Shown: one piece after another, positions 35,901 through 47,700 of the stretch
How the letters are laid out: each line of letters opens with the position of its first letter
How positions within the stretch are numbered: the stretch's first letter is position 1
Notes under the pieces: model-generated
What the model was told of the DNA's origin: nothing
What the model saw: the letters and a program-made list of their open reading frames with translations, nothing else
Database searches by the model: none
Position numbers and translations under genes: made by a program
Source of the DNA: Deuterostichococcus epilithicus
Taxonomy: Eukaryota; Chlorophyta; Trebouxiophyceae; Prasiolales; Stichococcaceae
Assembly: GCA_033439295.1 (NCBI GenBank)
Contig: JAVTLE010000016.1
Span: 744,001-808,000, forward strand
Reading direction: 5' to 3'
Length of the DNA stretch: 64,000 bases

Positions 35901-38900
35901 CACGGCCGCCAGGCGCTGCGCGGCGATCGCACGCAGCTCCTCGGGGTCGACCGCGGGGGAGCCGCCAACTGGTGGCGGCGGCGGCATGTCCCGGCTGCCA
36001 GGCCTGCCGGCCCTGCTGCTGTCCCTGGCAGCGGCGTAGCGACTGTCGCGGCGGTCGTCGCGGCTGCTGTCGTGGCCGGCATCGCGGTCGAGCTCATGGC
36101 GCCTGCGGCGATCGTCACGGCTGCCGGCGGGCCGCCGCGCCTCGGCCTTTGCCGCCCCTCGACGCAGGTCGAACGGCCGCGCCGCTGGCCGCTGGCCGTC
36201 GCGGCTGTGGCCTCGCTCACGGCGGCGGTCGGCGCCTCTGCGACAAGGTGATGCAAAGTGCCGTTAGGAAAAGTGACAAGATTGAGCAGGCTGCTCTTGT
36301 CTTCAATAAGCATGAACGAGTGGTAACGCTGTTGGACGAGGAGTCCCCGTCTTGCGCTCCGCGCAGCTGGCACATGAAGGAAGCCCCATGGGTGCAGCAA
36401 ACTGACGGTTGCATTGTTGTGCAGCTGAGAGGGTGGGAGATAACGTCTACGGCGCAGCGTGTCGACCAGCACTCACCGGACGCCGTCGCTGCCGCTGTCA
36501 GGGGATGACGCGCTGCGGGCGCGGCCGCGGCCATCCTCCTTCCTGGTGCCGCCGGGCTGCGTGCCGTCGTCGCGGCCCCTGCCGGCCGTGCCGCCGTGCC
36601 GCTCGCCGCCGGCAGCGGCCCTGTCTCCTCGCCCCGCCGCCACGCCGTCCGCCTCGGCGGGCGCATCCGGCCGCTTGCCGGATGGCCGCCGGCCCGCCGA
36701 CTGGCGGCCCGCCGAGCGGCTGTCCGGCTGCTGCATCGCCGAGCCCTCCCACTCCTCTAGCTCCTCCTCCTCGCCATCAGTCAGGATGTCGAACAGGGTG
36801 GCGCCGTCGCCGCAGGAGGCCCGGGTGGAGGCGGCGCCGCCGGAGGCTCGCCGCAGGCCTGACATGCGCCGCAGGCTGTGCGGCGTGGCGGCCTGCACTG
36901 GAGGAGGGGAACGTTAGCGGTTTGCCTCGTGGGAGGAGGCCAGGAGCTGAAGCCGGACTTGCTTGAGAAGACGAGAGGTCTGCCAAGACGCTCTGGTAAA
37001 GCGGCCATGTTGTTGGTGTCCCAAAGGCTGCAGGTCACATGCAGCACGAACAGAGATTGCTGACTCAGCCTGGAGCACGTCAGCCACGAGTCAAGCAAGA
37101 TCGAACCAGCACGACAGGGACACCACAATGTCTGTGGCGGTTCGCTGCCCATTGTCATCGTGTTGTTCCGCCACAGGTGACGGCTCGCCATTCACAGAGA
37201 GCCCCGCGGCAGCTGAGGCGCACCATGGAGTGGCCGGCGGCGTCGTCGGCGTCAAGCAGCGCGCTGGGCGTATAGGCGACCTCGTCCACATCAGCGTCGG
37301 GCGGCGGGCTGGCGCTGTCGGCACTGTCGCAGGCCATGCGCTCCACGATGGCCTCGAAGGCGGCCTCCGCGATGTCGCCAGCAGCCTCCTGCGCCGCGCC
37401 GCCGGCCTTGGCGCCCTGCCGCACAGGCAGAGAGCAGCGTCGGTGCGTGGGGGTTGGGAGGTTTCGGCATGGCGCGGTGGGGGCGCCTATGAGGCCAGGC
37501 GGGCGCACTTGGGCATGTGGGCTGTGCCGGGGCAGCCGGCGTCCTCAGCCTTATAGCAGGTCGGGGACAGGCGGGGCCCCAACGCATGTAGGTGTCGGAT
37601 GAAGGTGACCTCGAGGGTGCCACCCCTCATCTGAGACCGGCAGGCGTCGGCGTGGGTGGGCTGGGGCAGGGGTCGTGTGGTGGGGTGGCAGGCAGCGGCG
37701 GCGGCTGCAGGAAGGGAGGCGGCGGCGTTGGCGGCGGGTTGGTGTGTGCAAACGGGGCGGCGGCCCCGACGTCAGGCGGCGGGCCTGACAGATGGACCGT
37801 TGGTCAGGCTCACCCAGCAAGGCTCACCCGGCACAGGTCAGCATGCAAGGGCTTATGGGTCTAGAGCAGACCGCCTGACACGGTGGCCCAGTAGCAGGAG
37901 CGCTTGGACGTGGGTAGGTGGAGAGGTGTGTCGTGGAGCGTCGTGGTCGTCTTGGGGAGGGGGGACGCAGCGCGGTCGGTGACAGCGCATACCTCGCGCT
38001 GCGGCGGCGGGGGCGGCGGCGGCAGTGGCGNCGCGGCGGGCGGCGATGCGGCGGGCGGACGTGCTGCGGGGGGCAATGCTGTAGGCAGCAGAGCCGCGAG
38101 CGGGACTCCGGATGGCGGCGAGGCGGCGGGCGGCGAGGCGGCAGGGGATGCAACGTCCTGCATCTCCGCTGCCACCGTCATCAAGAAGATTTCCGGCACT
38201 GCTTCTGTTGTGGGCGCCGCTGATGGCGGGGGGTCGTCTGGCGGCGGCGGCGGCGGCACCGCATCGCCTTCAGCATCCATGGGCGAGGCGTTGCTGCTGG
38301 CCTGCTGCAGCAGCTGATTCTGGCTTTCGTGGTGCCCGGTGACTGACCCGTCCGCCAGTACCCAGACTGGCAGTCCCTTCTGCTGCAGGGCAGCTGTGTT
38401 GCCTGCTGCAGCATGGAGCGACATCGCATCGAGCGGGCGCAGGGCCGCAAACGCTGGCGCTGCCGCGGGCTCTGTTGGCGCAGGCACATCCGCAGCTGCG
38501 CCACCGGCAGGCGCCGCGCCTGCCTCCACAGCCGCGGCGCTATCAGTTGCGGCACCGCCTGCGCCACTAGGACCGGCAGGTCGGCAGGCTGCGCTGACGC
38601 CGGGTGCACTCTGCGGCGGCTGCGTGCGGACGCGCAGGTGGCTGAACGTCAGCAGCGGGCCCTCCGAGGTGCTGCCGGCGTGCGGAGCCAGCGCCACTTG
38701 GAGGCACGGCACCAGCAGCGCCATGTGCTCATGCGCCTGGACCTGCAAGCATTCACGCGACACCATACCACACGGAGCGCATATTTTGAGGTCAGAACCG
38801 ACATTTTCAGATCTTGATAATGCCATGCGTGCGGACAAGGCAGCATTGCAGGCACAGGCGGAAGAAGCGCATGCCACACTGGCGCTGCAGAGCGGCTGTA

Positions 38901-39384
38901 GTGGCAGGCTGGCAGGCACACCTCGGAGCACGTCGCAGCGTCTGGCGTCAGCCGATGGCCGTGAGCCGCGGCTTCCTCCAGCAGCCGTTCGTGCGTGGTT
39001 AGGTAGCCGAGGCTGTGTAGCAGGCGACCGAAAACGCCCAGCGCATCGCCGATGGTGTACGCTGGCAGCGCCATAACTGGCGCCGGCAGTGGCTGAACGC
39101 TATGCATATGGATGTCTACCGACAACCCGTCGTCGCCGGCTCGGCGTCACCTCAAAAGGTGGCTGCTTGGTGGTCCCAAGGCCATCCTAGGAGGACCGCA
39201 ACTGCAGGGACGCCCCGAGGTGCACACGCCGGTCTGCAATTGTGCGTCCAGGGAAAAAGCACCTCCAAGGCTTCTCGGGACCCTGCACAACGAGTAACCG
39301 TCAAAGGTACTCACTGGTCAGCTTGTGCGGTACAGTTGCACCCAGCAGTTGATCTACCGTGACCTTGTTCGGGTCTCGGTGCAT
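32941..39384 (-). CDS. Large RD/RS- and proline-rich nuclear-type protein of unknown function
   Basis: Nine exons in phase: 39384-39315, 39139-38922, 38742-37993, 37415-37224, 36892-36477, 36237-35054, 34791-34611, 34324-33501 and 33263-32941 (4158 nt, 1385 aa). Start ATG 39384 is fixed by an upstream stop. Residues 1-150 form the only folded-looking part: NKVTVDQLLGATVPHKLT, YTIGDALGVFGRLLHSLGYL, TTHERLLEEAAAHG, HEHMALLVPCLQVALAPH. Then come Ala/Pro-rich stretches with a poly-Pro run, an acidic patch (FDILTDGEEEELEEWEG, about 440-460), and a long RD/RS/SP-rich segment (about 549-943) like those of RNA-processing factors. The C terminus has two nuclear-localisation-like clusters (GVKRGLE, LKRLRK). 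I do not recognise the family. It is divergent from the kinesin gene. The 577-nt intron 3 could hide another exon. Three ambiguous bases (35314, 35317, 38031) fall in exons. Confidence 0.65.
35314..35317. other. Ambiguous bases in a coding exon
   Basis: Two N calls, at 35314 and 35317, within exon 6 of the RD-rich gene. A further N is at 38031 in exon 3. The reading frame is kept across them, so they look like unresolved calls in GC-rich sequence rather than gaps. Confidence 0.9.
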
Positions 39385-39923
39385 TGATCAGGCGGCTTGC
39401 AAGGCTTCCTGGAGCTCGTCGTCACAGGTCCCAACGGGCAATCGTCGTACCGGTCTGGTTGCAACGCCGACTGCGATTCCTCTCCTGAAGGGGCAAGAGG
39501 TTGCGGATGCCTGCAGCCTGGGCAGGTCGTTTCTGCCGCTGCGAGGAGACAGGGCAGGACAGCGCAGATAGCTGCGCAGCGCCGCAAGCTGCAGGATGGT
39601 TCCAAGGCTGAGCGCTGAGCGCCGTACAGTAGTCGGACAAGGTAAATGCGCTGCAGGGCGGTTTGTCTGTCAATCCCCTCCTGCGAATTGAGCTGTCGTC
39701 AGTAACCAACAGCATCCGCCATCCTGGCCGGCAGAAGCGTAGCTTGAGGTGCAGCACCGTGCGGAATGTCTCGCCGAGGCAGTGCCGCAACAGCAAGCCC
39801 CGTTTCGGGCAACCGGCGGCCGGCGAAGCCTTGACTATTGGGTTGTCCAAATTCAGCATCAGCAGTGCAGGCAGCAGTGCCGGCTTATCTCCCCCCGAGG
39901 CAGCACAACGACCGCTAGCAGCA
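39385..39923. promoter_or_regulatory. Divergent promoter region, RD-rich protein / kinesin-7
   Basis: 539 bp separate the two start codons. No TATA box or obvious repeated operator was seen. Longer open frames here run antisense to each other and are not supported. Confidence 0.5.
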
Positions 39924-41724
39924 ATGGAGAACATCAGGTTCGCACTGGTGAAGCTTGCCTTTTCCGCGGCGAGTGTCAGCAACTCGAATGTTTGGACGTT
40001 GTGGCGATGTCGAAGTTGCACGCAGCCAGGACCCCCGCCGCTAACAACAGCGCTCCGGTGGTGCAACACACAGCTGTTGCAGGCATTCCAAAGCGCACAT
40101 GCAAGCGCTTTTCAGGAGCTCGTGGCTCCTTTCCCTTCATGATCAACCGACAGCTCCGGCGGAGAAAATGCTCCACACTGAATCTTGCCTCGACATGGCT
40201 GCCTAGAGGCTCCGATTCCTGCGCGCAGCGTGTCCGTGCGCATACGGCCGCTGGCGAGCTCGGAAAAGGAGAACGCCTGGCGCGCGGATGACAGCAAGAT
40301 CGCGCCGGTCGCCGGCCCCGGCAGCGATACCGCTTACAACCTAGACAACGTGTTCGACGACAGCTGGACTACCGCCCAGGTCTGCTTGCAACTTTGGGCG
40401 CTCGCAGCAGCGCTGCAGTTGCAGCTGCAGCCTCGCCAGCCCCCGCACCTCACATGTCAGGTGGAATGGCTGGCGGACGCCTCGGCATCAGGCTCTACAT
40501 GTGCCTTGTGTGGCGCTGCCCTGGGAGAGCTGTGGAAAGACGATGCAGCCCGGCCCGGGTTGCAACGCTCCCCCCATGCAAAAGCTCAGCCGCTCTACCG
40601 ATCGGCCGCAGGTCTATGAGAAGACAACGCGGGACATCGTGGAGAAGGTGGTGGGCGGTTTCAATGGCACGGTGTTCGCGTACGGGCAAACCAGCTCCGG
40701 CAAGACGCACACCATGATGGGCGTGCCGGAGGAGCCGGGCATCGTGCCGCTCGCGGTGCGGGCGCACCCTGCTGATGCTTCCGCATGCTGCAGGGTTCCT
40801 TGATATTTTGGTGGGACACGCCGAGAAAGCGGCTGATTCTTGCCTCCTGCTGGAAGTTCAGCGATGATCGTGTCAATGGCGCCTGCGGCCTTGACGTTGT
40901 GTGCCTGCGGTCAGCAGCTGCTGCCCTCATCCCCGCCGCATGCGCCGGCAGCTGTGCACCGTCGTGCGCTGTTGTGCGCCCATCGCCGGCCTCCCCCCTG
41001 CATAGAACCTCCAAATGAGCGCCTCTGCTCGCCCTCTGCTGTGCGCAGGTGGAGGCCATCTTCCAGCGTATTGAGAGCATGCAGGACCGGGAGTTCCTGC
41101 TGCGGGTGTCCTACATGGAGGTGCTTGCCTGTGTCTTCCGCGCTCTCGTCTCTCTGCCGCCGCTCAAAAATATGTCCTGTATGCCTTGTGCTCGGGCATG
41201 CCTGGAGGATGCAACCAGCGCCACCCCGGTGCAGCAACAAGTGACCGTCGGCAACAGTGGAAAGGCTTGCTGGCATGCAATGCTGTGGGGCGCGCGCCCC
41301 GCCCTGGACATCCAAGGCACAGGAAGTGGGCCAAACCCCCCGTCCGCAGATGTACAACGAGGAGGTGAACGACCTGCTGGAGCCGGCCAACAAGAAGCTG
41401 CCGGTGCACGAGTCCAAGGAGGCGGGAATCTACGTCGCGGGGCTGCGGGAGGACATTGTGACCAGCCCGGAGGCCGTCATGGCCCTGCTGGCGCGGGGCG
41501 AAGCGCACCGCCACTTTGGCGAGACCAAGATGAACACCAACTCCAGCCGCTCGCACACCCTGTTCCGCATGGTGGGGGGGCGCACCTTTCGAACCATCTC
41601 GCCAGTGAACCAACACCTGTGACAGTGGCGCTGCCATGGCACGTGACAGTGCACGTGGCACTGCTTGCTTTGCTGTGAGTCGTCAACCCCTGACGTGTTT
41701 GTGGAGCACACGGGCGACGGAGAG

Positions 41725-41760
<36 letters not shown>

Positions 41761-44700
41761 GGTTTGATGTTTGCTGGGTGGTTCCATCGGCTGCCAGGCA
41801 GGGCAGGGCATGAGTGGTGGTGCAGCATGGCGCACCGGGACCATGTGCGGAAGTCAATCTGTTGCAAGCATGAGCTCAGCAGCTCGACTCGACGCCGGCG
41901 CTCGCACGAAACTCCGCCGGTGGTGTGCGCAGGTGGTGGAGAGCCGCTCCCGGGATGCGGAGTGCGACGACGGCGGCGCCGTGTGGGTCAGCGCCCTCAC
42001 CCTTGTGGACCTGGCAGGCAGCGAGCGCCTCGGCAAGACGGGTGCGAGAAGTGTTTCCCCCCGGCTGGCCAGCCGGCAGTGCCGGCTGCACAGTCAGGCG
42101 AACCCGCACAGCGCGTCGCCACATCGTCATTTGGAGGGTGCAGCGCTAGTGCGGGTGCGCCAGGCGATGCGAGCCGCTGCCGACGTGACCAGACTGTGGA
42201 GATGTTGCACCCCTGCCTGGCAACGGCCGGTGCACGATGAAGCACTCCTTTCTGTGCTGCAGGCGCGGAGGGGCTGCGGGCGAAGGAGGGCGCCATGATC
42301 AACAAGAGCCTGCTGACGCTCGGGACTGTCATCAACAAGCTGGCCGAGGGCGTCCAGATCAACGGTGAGCGGGTCTTCAGCGCCTGAGAATGCTCTACAT
42401 GCCTGCTGGTAGCGGCAGTGTTGTGCATGGACCGTGCTGTGTCCTGGTGACGAGAGCAGCCGCCCACCCGCAGATCGTGCCGCCTCGCGATATGCTGAGC
42501 ATGGTGACACATTTCACGCTGTTCGCAACAATGTGTGCGTGCTCATATCGCGAGCATGTCATCTCTGCAGGCGGCCACGTCCCCTACCGGGACTCCAAGC
42601 TGACGCGCATCCTGCAGCCTTCGCTCGGTGGCAATGCCAAGACTGCCATCATCTGCGCCATCACACCGGTGAGTCTGGCCGGTATGCGCGGAGAGCAACA
42701 CACGTATGCAGAACCTTCTGTCACGACATGGCTGCCTGTTGGGAGACATGAATGCTGAATGCACGTTGGTGGCAAAGAGATGGCAGTGCACACTATCTGC
42801 CATTGACAAATCAATCGAATGCATTGTCAACCATGACAGGCCAAGGAGCACCTGGACGAATCGCACTCGACGCTGCGCTTTGCATCACGCGCCAAGCGCG
42901 TTGTCAACAATGCCGTCGTTAATGAGGTGCGGAAGAAATGGGCTTCAGCGCAGCGCTCAGCTCCCATCCTCCGGCTGATCTACTGAAAGACACCAAAGAG
43001 CCACGCTCCCAACTGGTGTCCCTGGCCTGGACCCGAGGGGTCCGACTGCCGTGCTGCGCAGGTGCTGTCGGATGCGGCCGTGCTGAAACGGCAGGCGCGC
43101 GAGATCGAGCAGCTGCGCAAGAAGCTGGGCTCCAACGGGTGTGCCTTGCTGCAGAGGAACCTCTGTGAACCTCGACGTCAGGACGAAACCAGTCTCATCC
43201 GCAGAGCTGCGCGCATGGCTTCCTCGCTGCAGCAGCCAAGACGGTGCAAGGGAACACGTGTTGCGACCTGTGGGATGGCGCCCCGGATCTCGTCGAACGA
43301 GCATTCCAGGGAGGCATGACGGCGCTGCCATCGTGCAGCGGTGCCGCTCTGTCACGGCGCTGCTGACGTCCTCGTCCCCTCCTGCAGCAATGCCGACGTG
43401 GAGGCGGAGATCGCACAGCTGCGGGCGCAGCTGTTGCACGCGGACCAGGCGCGCGAGCTGGTGCAGAACCAGCTGCAGGAGGAGAAGGAGGAAAGGGAGC
43501 GCGCGCAGCGCAAGGTGTGGGTTTTTCAAAAGGATATCAAATCGAATCATTGAAGTGTGTGATGATTTGCAGGAGCGCAGGCTGCCGTCGCCCCTGCTCA
43601 CTCTGCACGATGTGAGGTTCGACTCCGCCGCAGACCGGAAAGCCAGGGCACCTGTGGAATTCGTCGGCTCCATCCGAGCCGGCCTCGGGCGGGGACCGTT
43701 CAGCAAGTGCACCCTGCCCCGTCTGTCAGGAGCCGCAGCGACACCGCCTCGGGCGGAAGCCTCGCGTGCCGCGCAGGACTCCCGTGACTGGATGTCCCCG
43801 CCATTCTCTTATCTAGTGATGCATAACTACCTCGCGTGGTACGATGGATCGCCTGCGCCGCAGGTGGAGGGCCTGACACGCTTTGTGATGGGCGAGGCGG
43901 AGGGTGTTGCGTCTGACGCCGACGCGGACACCAAGCAGCAGTGGCGCGGCAACCGGCGCGATACCTGGGCCCCCGGCGTCGTGGGTGCGTCTCAAAGTCC
44001 CCACAACACAGATGTGCACGTTCAGCAGCGACTCGTCAAGTGAGGCAGTGCTGTACGATCAGCTCAAGCCATGCAAAGCCCCGCAGGCGGCATCGGCTCT
44101 GCGCCTCCCACTCAGCGGCGCTGGTCAGCGAAGGCATCCAGATTCATGGCACCTGTGAAAAGCGAAAAGGGCGTGCCGCGCAGGCGGCGGCAGCAAGCAG
44201 CGGCGGAAGCGCGCATTGCCGCCGCCGGAGCTGCTGGAGGACGAGCTGACGGACCCGGGACTGACAGGCGGCCTGCCCGCTGGCCGCAAGTCGGCGCCTG
44301 GTGACGAGTGCGCCGCGCGCTCGCCGCCGCCGCAGCGCCGCCGCAGCACAGGTGAGCCTTCAGCCCTCGAGCGGAGAAAGTGCACAGGCCGCTCCCTTCT
44401 CAAGGTTTGAACGAGCTACATCAAGTATGGCAGAGAGGCTTGCCTCTGAGCGCATTATTCGGAATTTGCATCCCCCAACGCTTGGCGTCACCCCCACAGG
44501 CGCTGTGGGGTCGTCGGGCAAGGAGAACGTTGCAGCCAGCGGCAGCGGCGCGGAGGCGATGGCCATGGCAGTGAAACTCAAAGAGGTGGAGATGGAGAAC
44601 CGGCTGCTGCAGGGGGAGCTGGACACGGTCGCCGCCACCGCGCAGACACTCAAGACACAGCTGCAGTGAGTTTGTCACATAGAGGGAATGCCGACTCGCC

Positions 44701-47700
44701 AGGTTGCAGTTCACCCGTGGTTCTGTGACTAGCCTTGCTGCAGGAGACAGACGCAGCACTTTGCACGCTGGCCTGGCTAGCCCTGACCCCTGCTGCTGCA
44801 GACGCAAGATCCGCAGCTTCGTGCCTCCGAGTCTCGAGTGTCAGGCGCTCACTTGAATCCAACACATCACTCTGCCGCCGCAGGGATGCGGAGGAGGAGC
44901 TGTCGGGCGTGGCGGACGAGCGCGATGCGCTGCGTCCGCAGGTGGAGGAGGTGAAGTGGCAGGCACGGCAGGCGGAGCGGCGTGCTACCACCGTCGAGGC
45001 CGAGCTCGCCAGCGCGCAGGAGGTGCGCCCGACTCATCTTGTTTGACGCCGAAGTCTGACTCGACTTCGTGGTGTCCTGGAGTGACGGTGCTGCCAAGGT
45101 TGCTTGGCGCTGCCGGCATGCCACCTCACAGTCGCCCAGCAATGATCCCCACAGCGCAGCAAGAGTCGGTGTCGAGAGGAGCCTGGCCGAGCAGCCGCAG
45201 CACAAAGCCCTGGTGCAATGTCTCGTGCTGGCGAGCTTTTGGGCCACCGCTGACGAGTCTTGGGGCTCAAGCAGGAGAAGTCGGACCTTGCGGCAAAGGT
45301 GGCGGAGCTGGAAGCCCTTGCGGCGGACCGCACCACCGCCATCAGCGCCGAGGCGGGCGCCGTGGCGGCGGCCGCCGAGGCCGCCCGTGCCGAGCTGGCA
45401 GCGGCGCACGCGGTGCGCTGCTGCGCGGGGGGAAGCGGCTGAGACACCTGTCGTGGAATGTTGGGCGAGGCGGCACATGCCGGCGTGCCGCTGCCTGCCT
45501 GGCCGCGGATTGCACATCGTGGCATGCGCATATGGGGGTGTAGCCAGCCTGGTTGAATCTGCCCCGTTGCCAAGCTGGCCACCTCGAATGTCCCCAGACA
45601 GCCCCGTTGACAAGCTGGCCATGTCGACCGTTCCCAGGCAGCCAAGGCGGGCACAGAGGCTGCTGCGGAGGCGGACGCCCGGGCAGCCCGCGCAGAGTCC
45701 AAGGCCCGGCAGCACGGCGACGACCTGGCGGCGGCCGCCGAGAAGCTGGCTGCTCGGGCCGCCGAGGCGGACGCGGCCCGCGCGGAGGCCGAGCGCCTCG
45801 CCGAGCGGCTGGCGGCCGACGCGGAGCGGCTGGCGGACCTGGAGGCGGCAAACGGGCGCCTGGAGAAACACGTGCAGGTGACGGCCGCGCCCGCAGGCTT
45901 GAGAAAGGGCCCGCTGCAGTCACCAGCTGCAAAGGCTTTCGTTGATTTCGCAGCGCCACTTGCGGCCATGCTGTGGGGGCCACGCGGACACGGCATTGCC
46001 GCCGCGAGCACAAAAGGATGACATGCGTGTCGAAGCACTTGCCAGAACATCTTAGCGGTGTCTGATAGGAAAGAGAGACAAGCCTACTGGATTTGACGTC
46101 TCCAGGAGCTGGAAACGCGCAAGCGGGCGCCACTGTACCAGAAGAAGCAGGAGGAGGAGCTTGCAGCCGCCGTGGAGAAGGCTGTCGCCGCCGACGCGCG
46201 CGCCCTCGACGCCGAGGCCCGCTGCAAGGAAGCCCGGGTGCGAGTCCCGTCCAAATATGAAGCAGTCGCACGCTGCGGTGCCCGTCAACTGGCTGACAAG
46301 AGTCGGCTCAGCGGCTGTGCAGCAGCACGGCACACGCGTCGCAGGCCCAGTGTGTACAAGGTGCGGGATGCGTCCTTAGGCAGCTTTCTCAGCAGTTGGC
46401 GCGCTGCAGCCTGTTGTGCAGCTGCTGCGCGTTCTCGTGGTGGCACTCATGTGGTTACTCACCAGCCCATTTGCATGTTGCTAACAAGGCTGAGAAGGGC
46501 GAGGCGGAGAAGCGGGCAGAGGCGCTGGGCGAGGAGCTTGAGCGGGCGAGGCGTGACGCCGCCAATGCCGCAGAGGAGGCAGAGACCACGCGCTGCTCCG
46601 CCCTCAGCAAGGCTGCCGCCGAGCAGGTGCCCGAGCCGGAATGCGCCGGGACAAGTACCATCCTGCTTTCCCGCTTTGCCTGTGCTAAGTGATTCATGCC
46701 GCTGATGCCGCTTGCTCCAGCCAGCACTCGCTTGGCAGGGCAGAAGCGCGTCCACGACGCAGCCCGGAGGAAACTCGCTTCGAGCAAGCTGACAACCTGC
46801 CAAACCCCCCTGTAGGAGGAGCTGCGCACAGCGCATGGCGAGGCGCTCACGGAGGCGCACACGCAGCTGGCGGCGGCGCAGGCGGCCGCGGCCGCGGCCG
46901 NGGCGCGCGCGGCCGACAACGCGGCCGAGGCCGAGCTGGCCTCCGGCGCCGCCGCCGCACTCGAGGAGCGCGTCCAGGAGCTCGAGGCGGCCCTCGGTGC
47001 GGACTCGAACGTCCAAGACATGACTTGACGTCTTGGAGACTGTCCATGGCTGCGCATCAGGCCGCGCTGCAGCCAGCATGGGCCTTGTGCGACATGCTGC
47101 CCCCTCCCACACCTACCGAAAAAGGGCACAGAGGTGGCTGCGCTGCCGGCGGCGGCAGTGGAGCTGTGCTTCCGGATGTCTGGCGCATGGCCATGTGGTC
47201 AACATCGTCGTTCAGGTCAATAGCAAGACGCAGGAGTCTGCAGAGGTGGCTGCCGCGGCTGCAGCGGGGCCATCTCACACAGCGCACCCCTGAGGCTCTC
47301 GTGCTCCACGACCTCTCACCGCTCACATTTGCAGCTGAAACGCGGGAGTGCGCTGAGGCGGCCGCGGAGCGCATCACCAAGCTGGAGGAGGAGGCCGAGC
47401 GAGCGGTGTCCGAGCACGAGGCGGCAGCCGCTGCGGCGGCAGCCGCGCTGGCCGCGGCACGAGACGCGGCCGCGCCCGACGCAGAGGCGGCCGCGGCGCA
47501 GCGGGCGGCGCTCGAGGCCGACCGCGATGAGAAGCTGGCGGCGGCACAGGTGCCGCGCCATCTGGGGCACTGTCTGCGGCCTGTTGATGTCCATTATGTG
47601 TGGCATGCTGCAGATGTCAGTTTGACCGAGCAGTCGCTGCTGTGTATGGCCGCCAGCCGCTGGAACACCTGTGATGTCTCGGAGACAGCCCGGTGCCGCC

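Noticed and set aside
34929-36251. Long plus-strand frame across the RD-rich exon
   Set aside because: The minus frame has phase-matched introns on both sides and RD/RS repeats; the plus frame is Arg/Ala noise ending without splice sites.
39422-40069. 215-codon minus-strand open frame overlapping the kinesin first exon
   Set aside because: It overlaps the divergent promoter and the kinesin start, contains no recognisable domain, and the RD-rich gene has its own ATG with an upstream stop at 39384.
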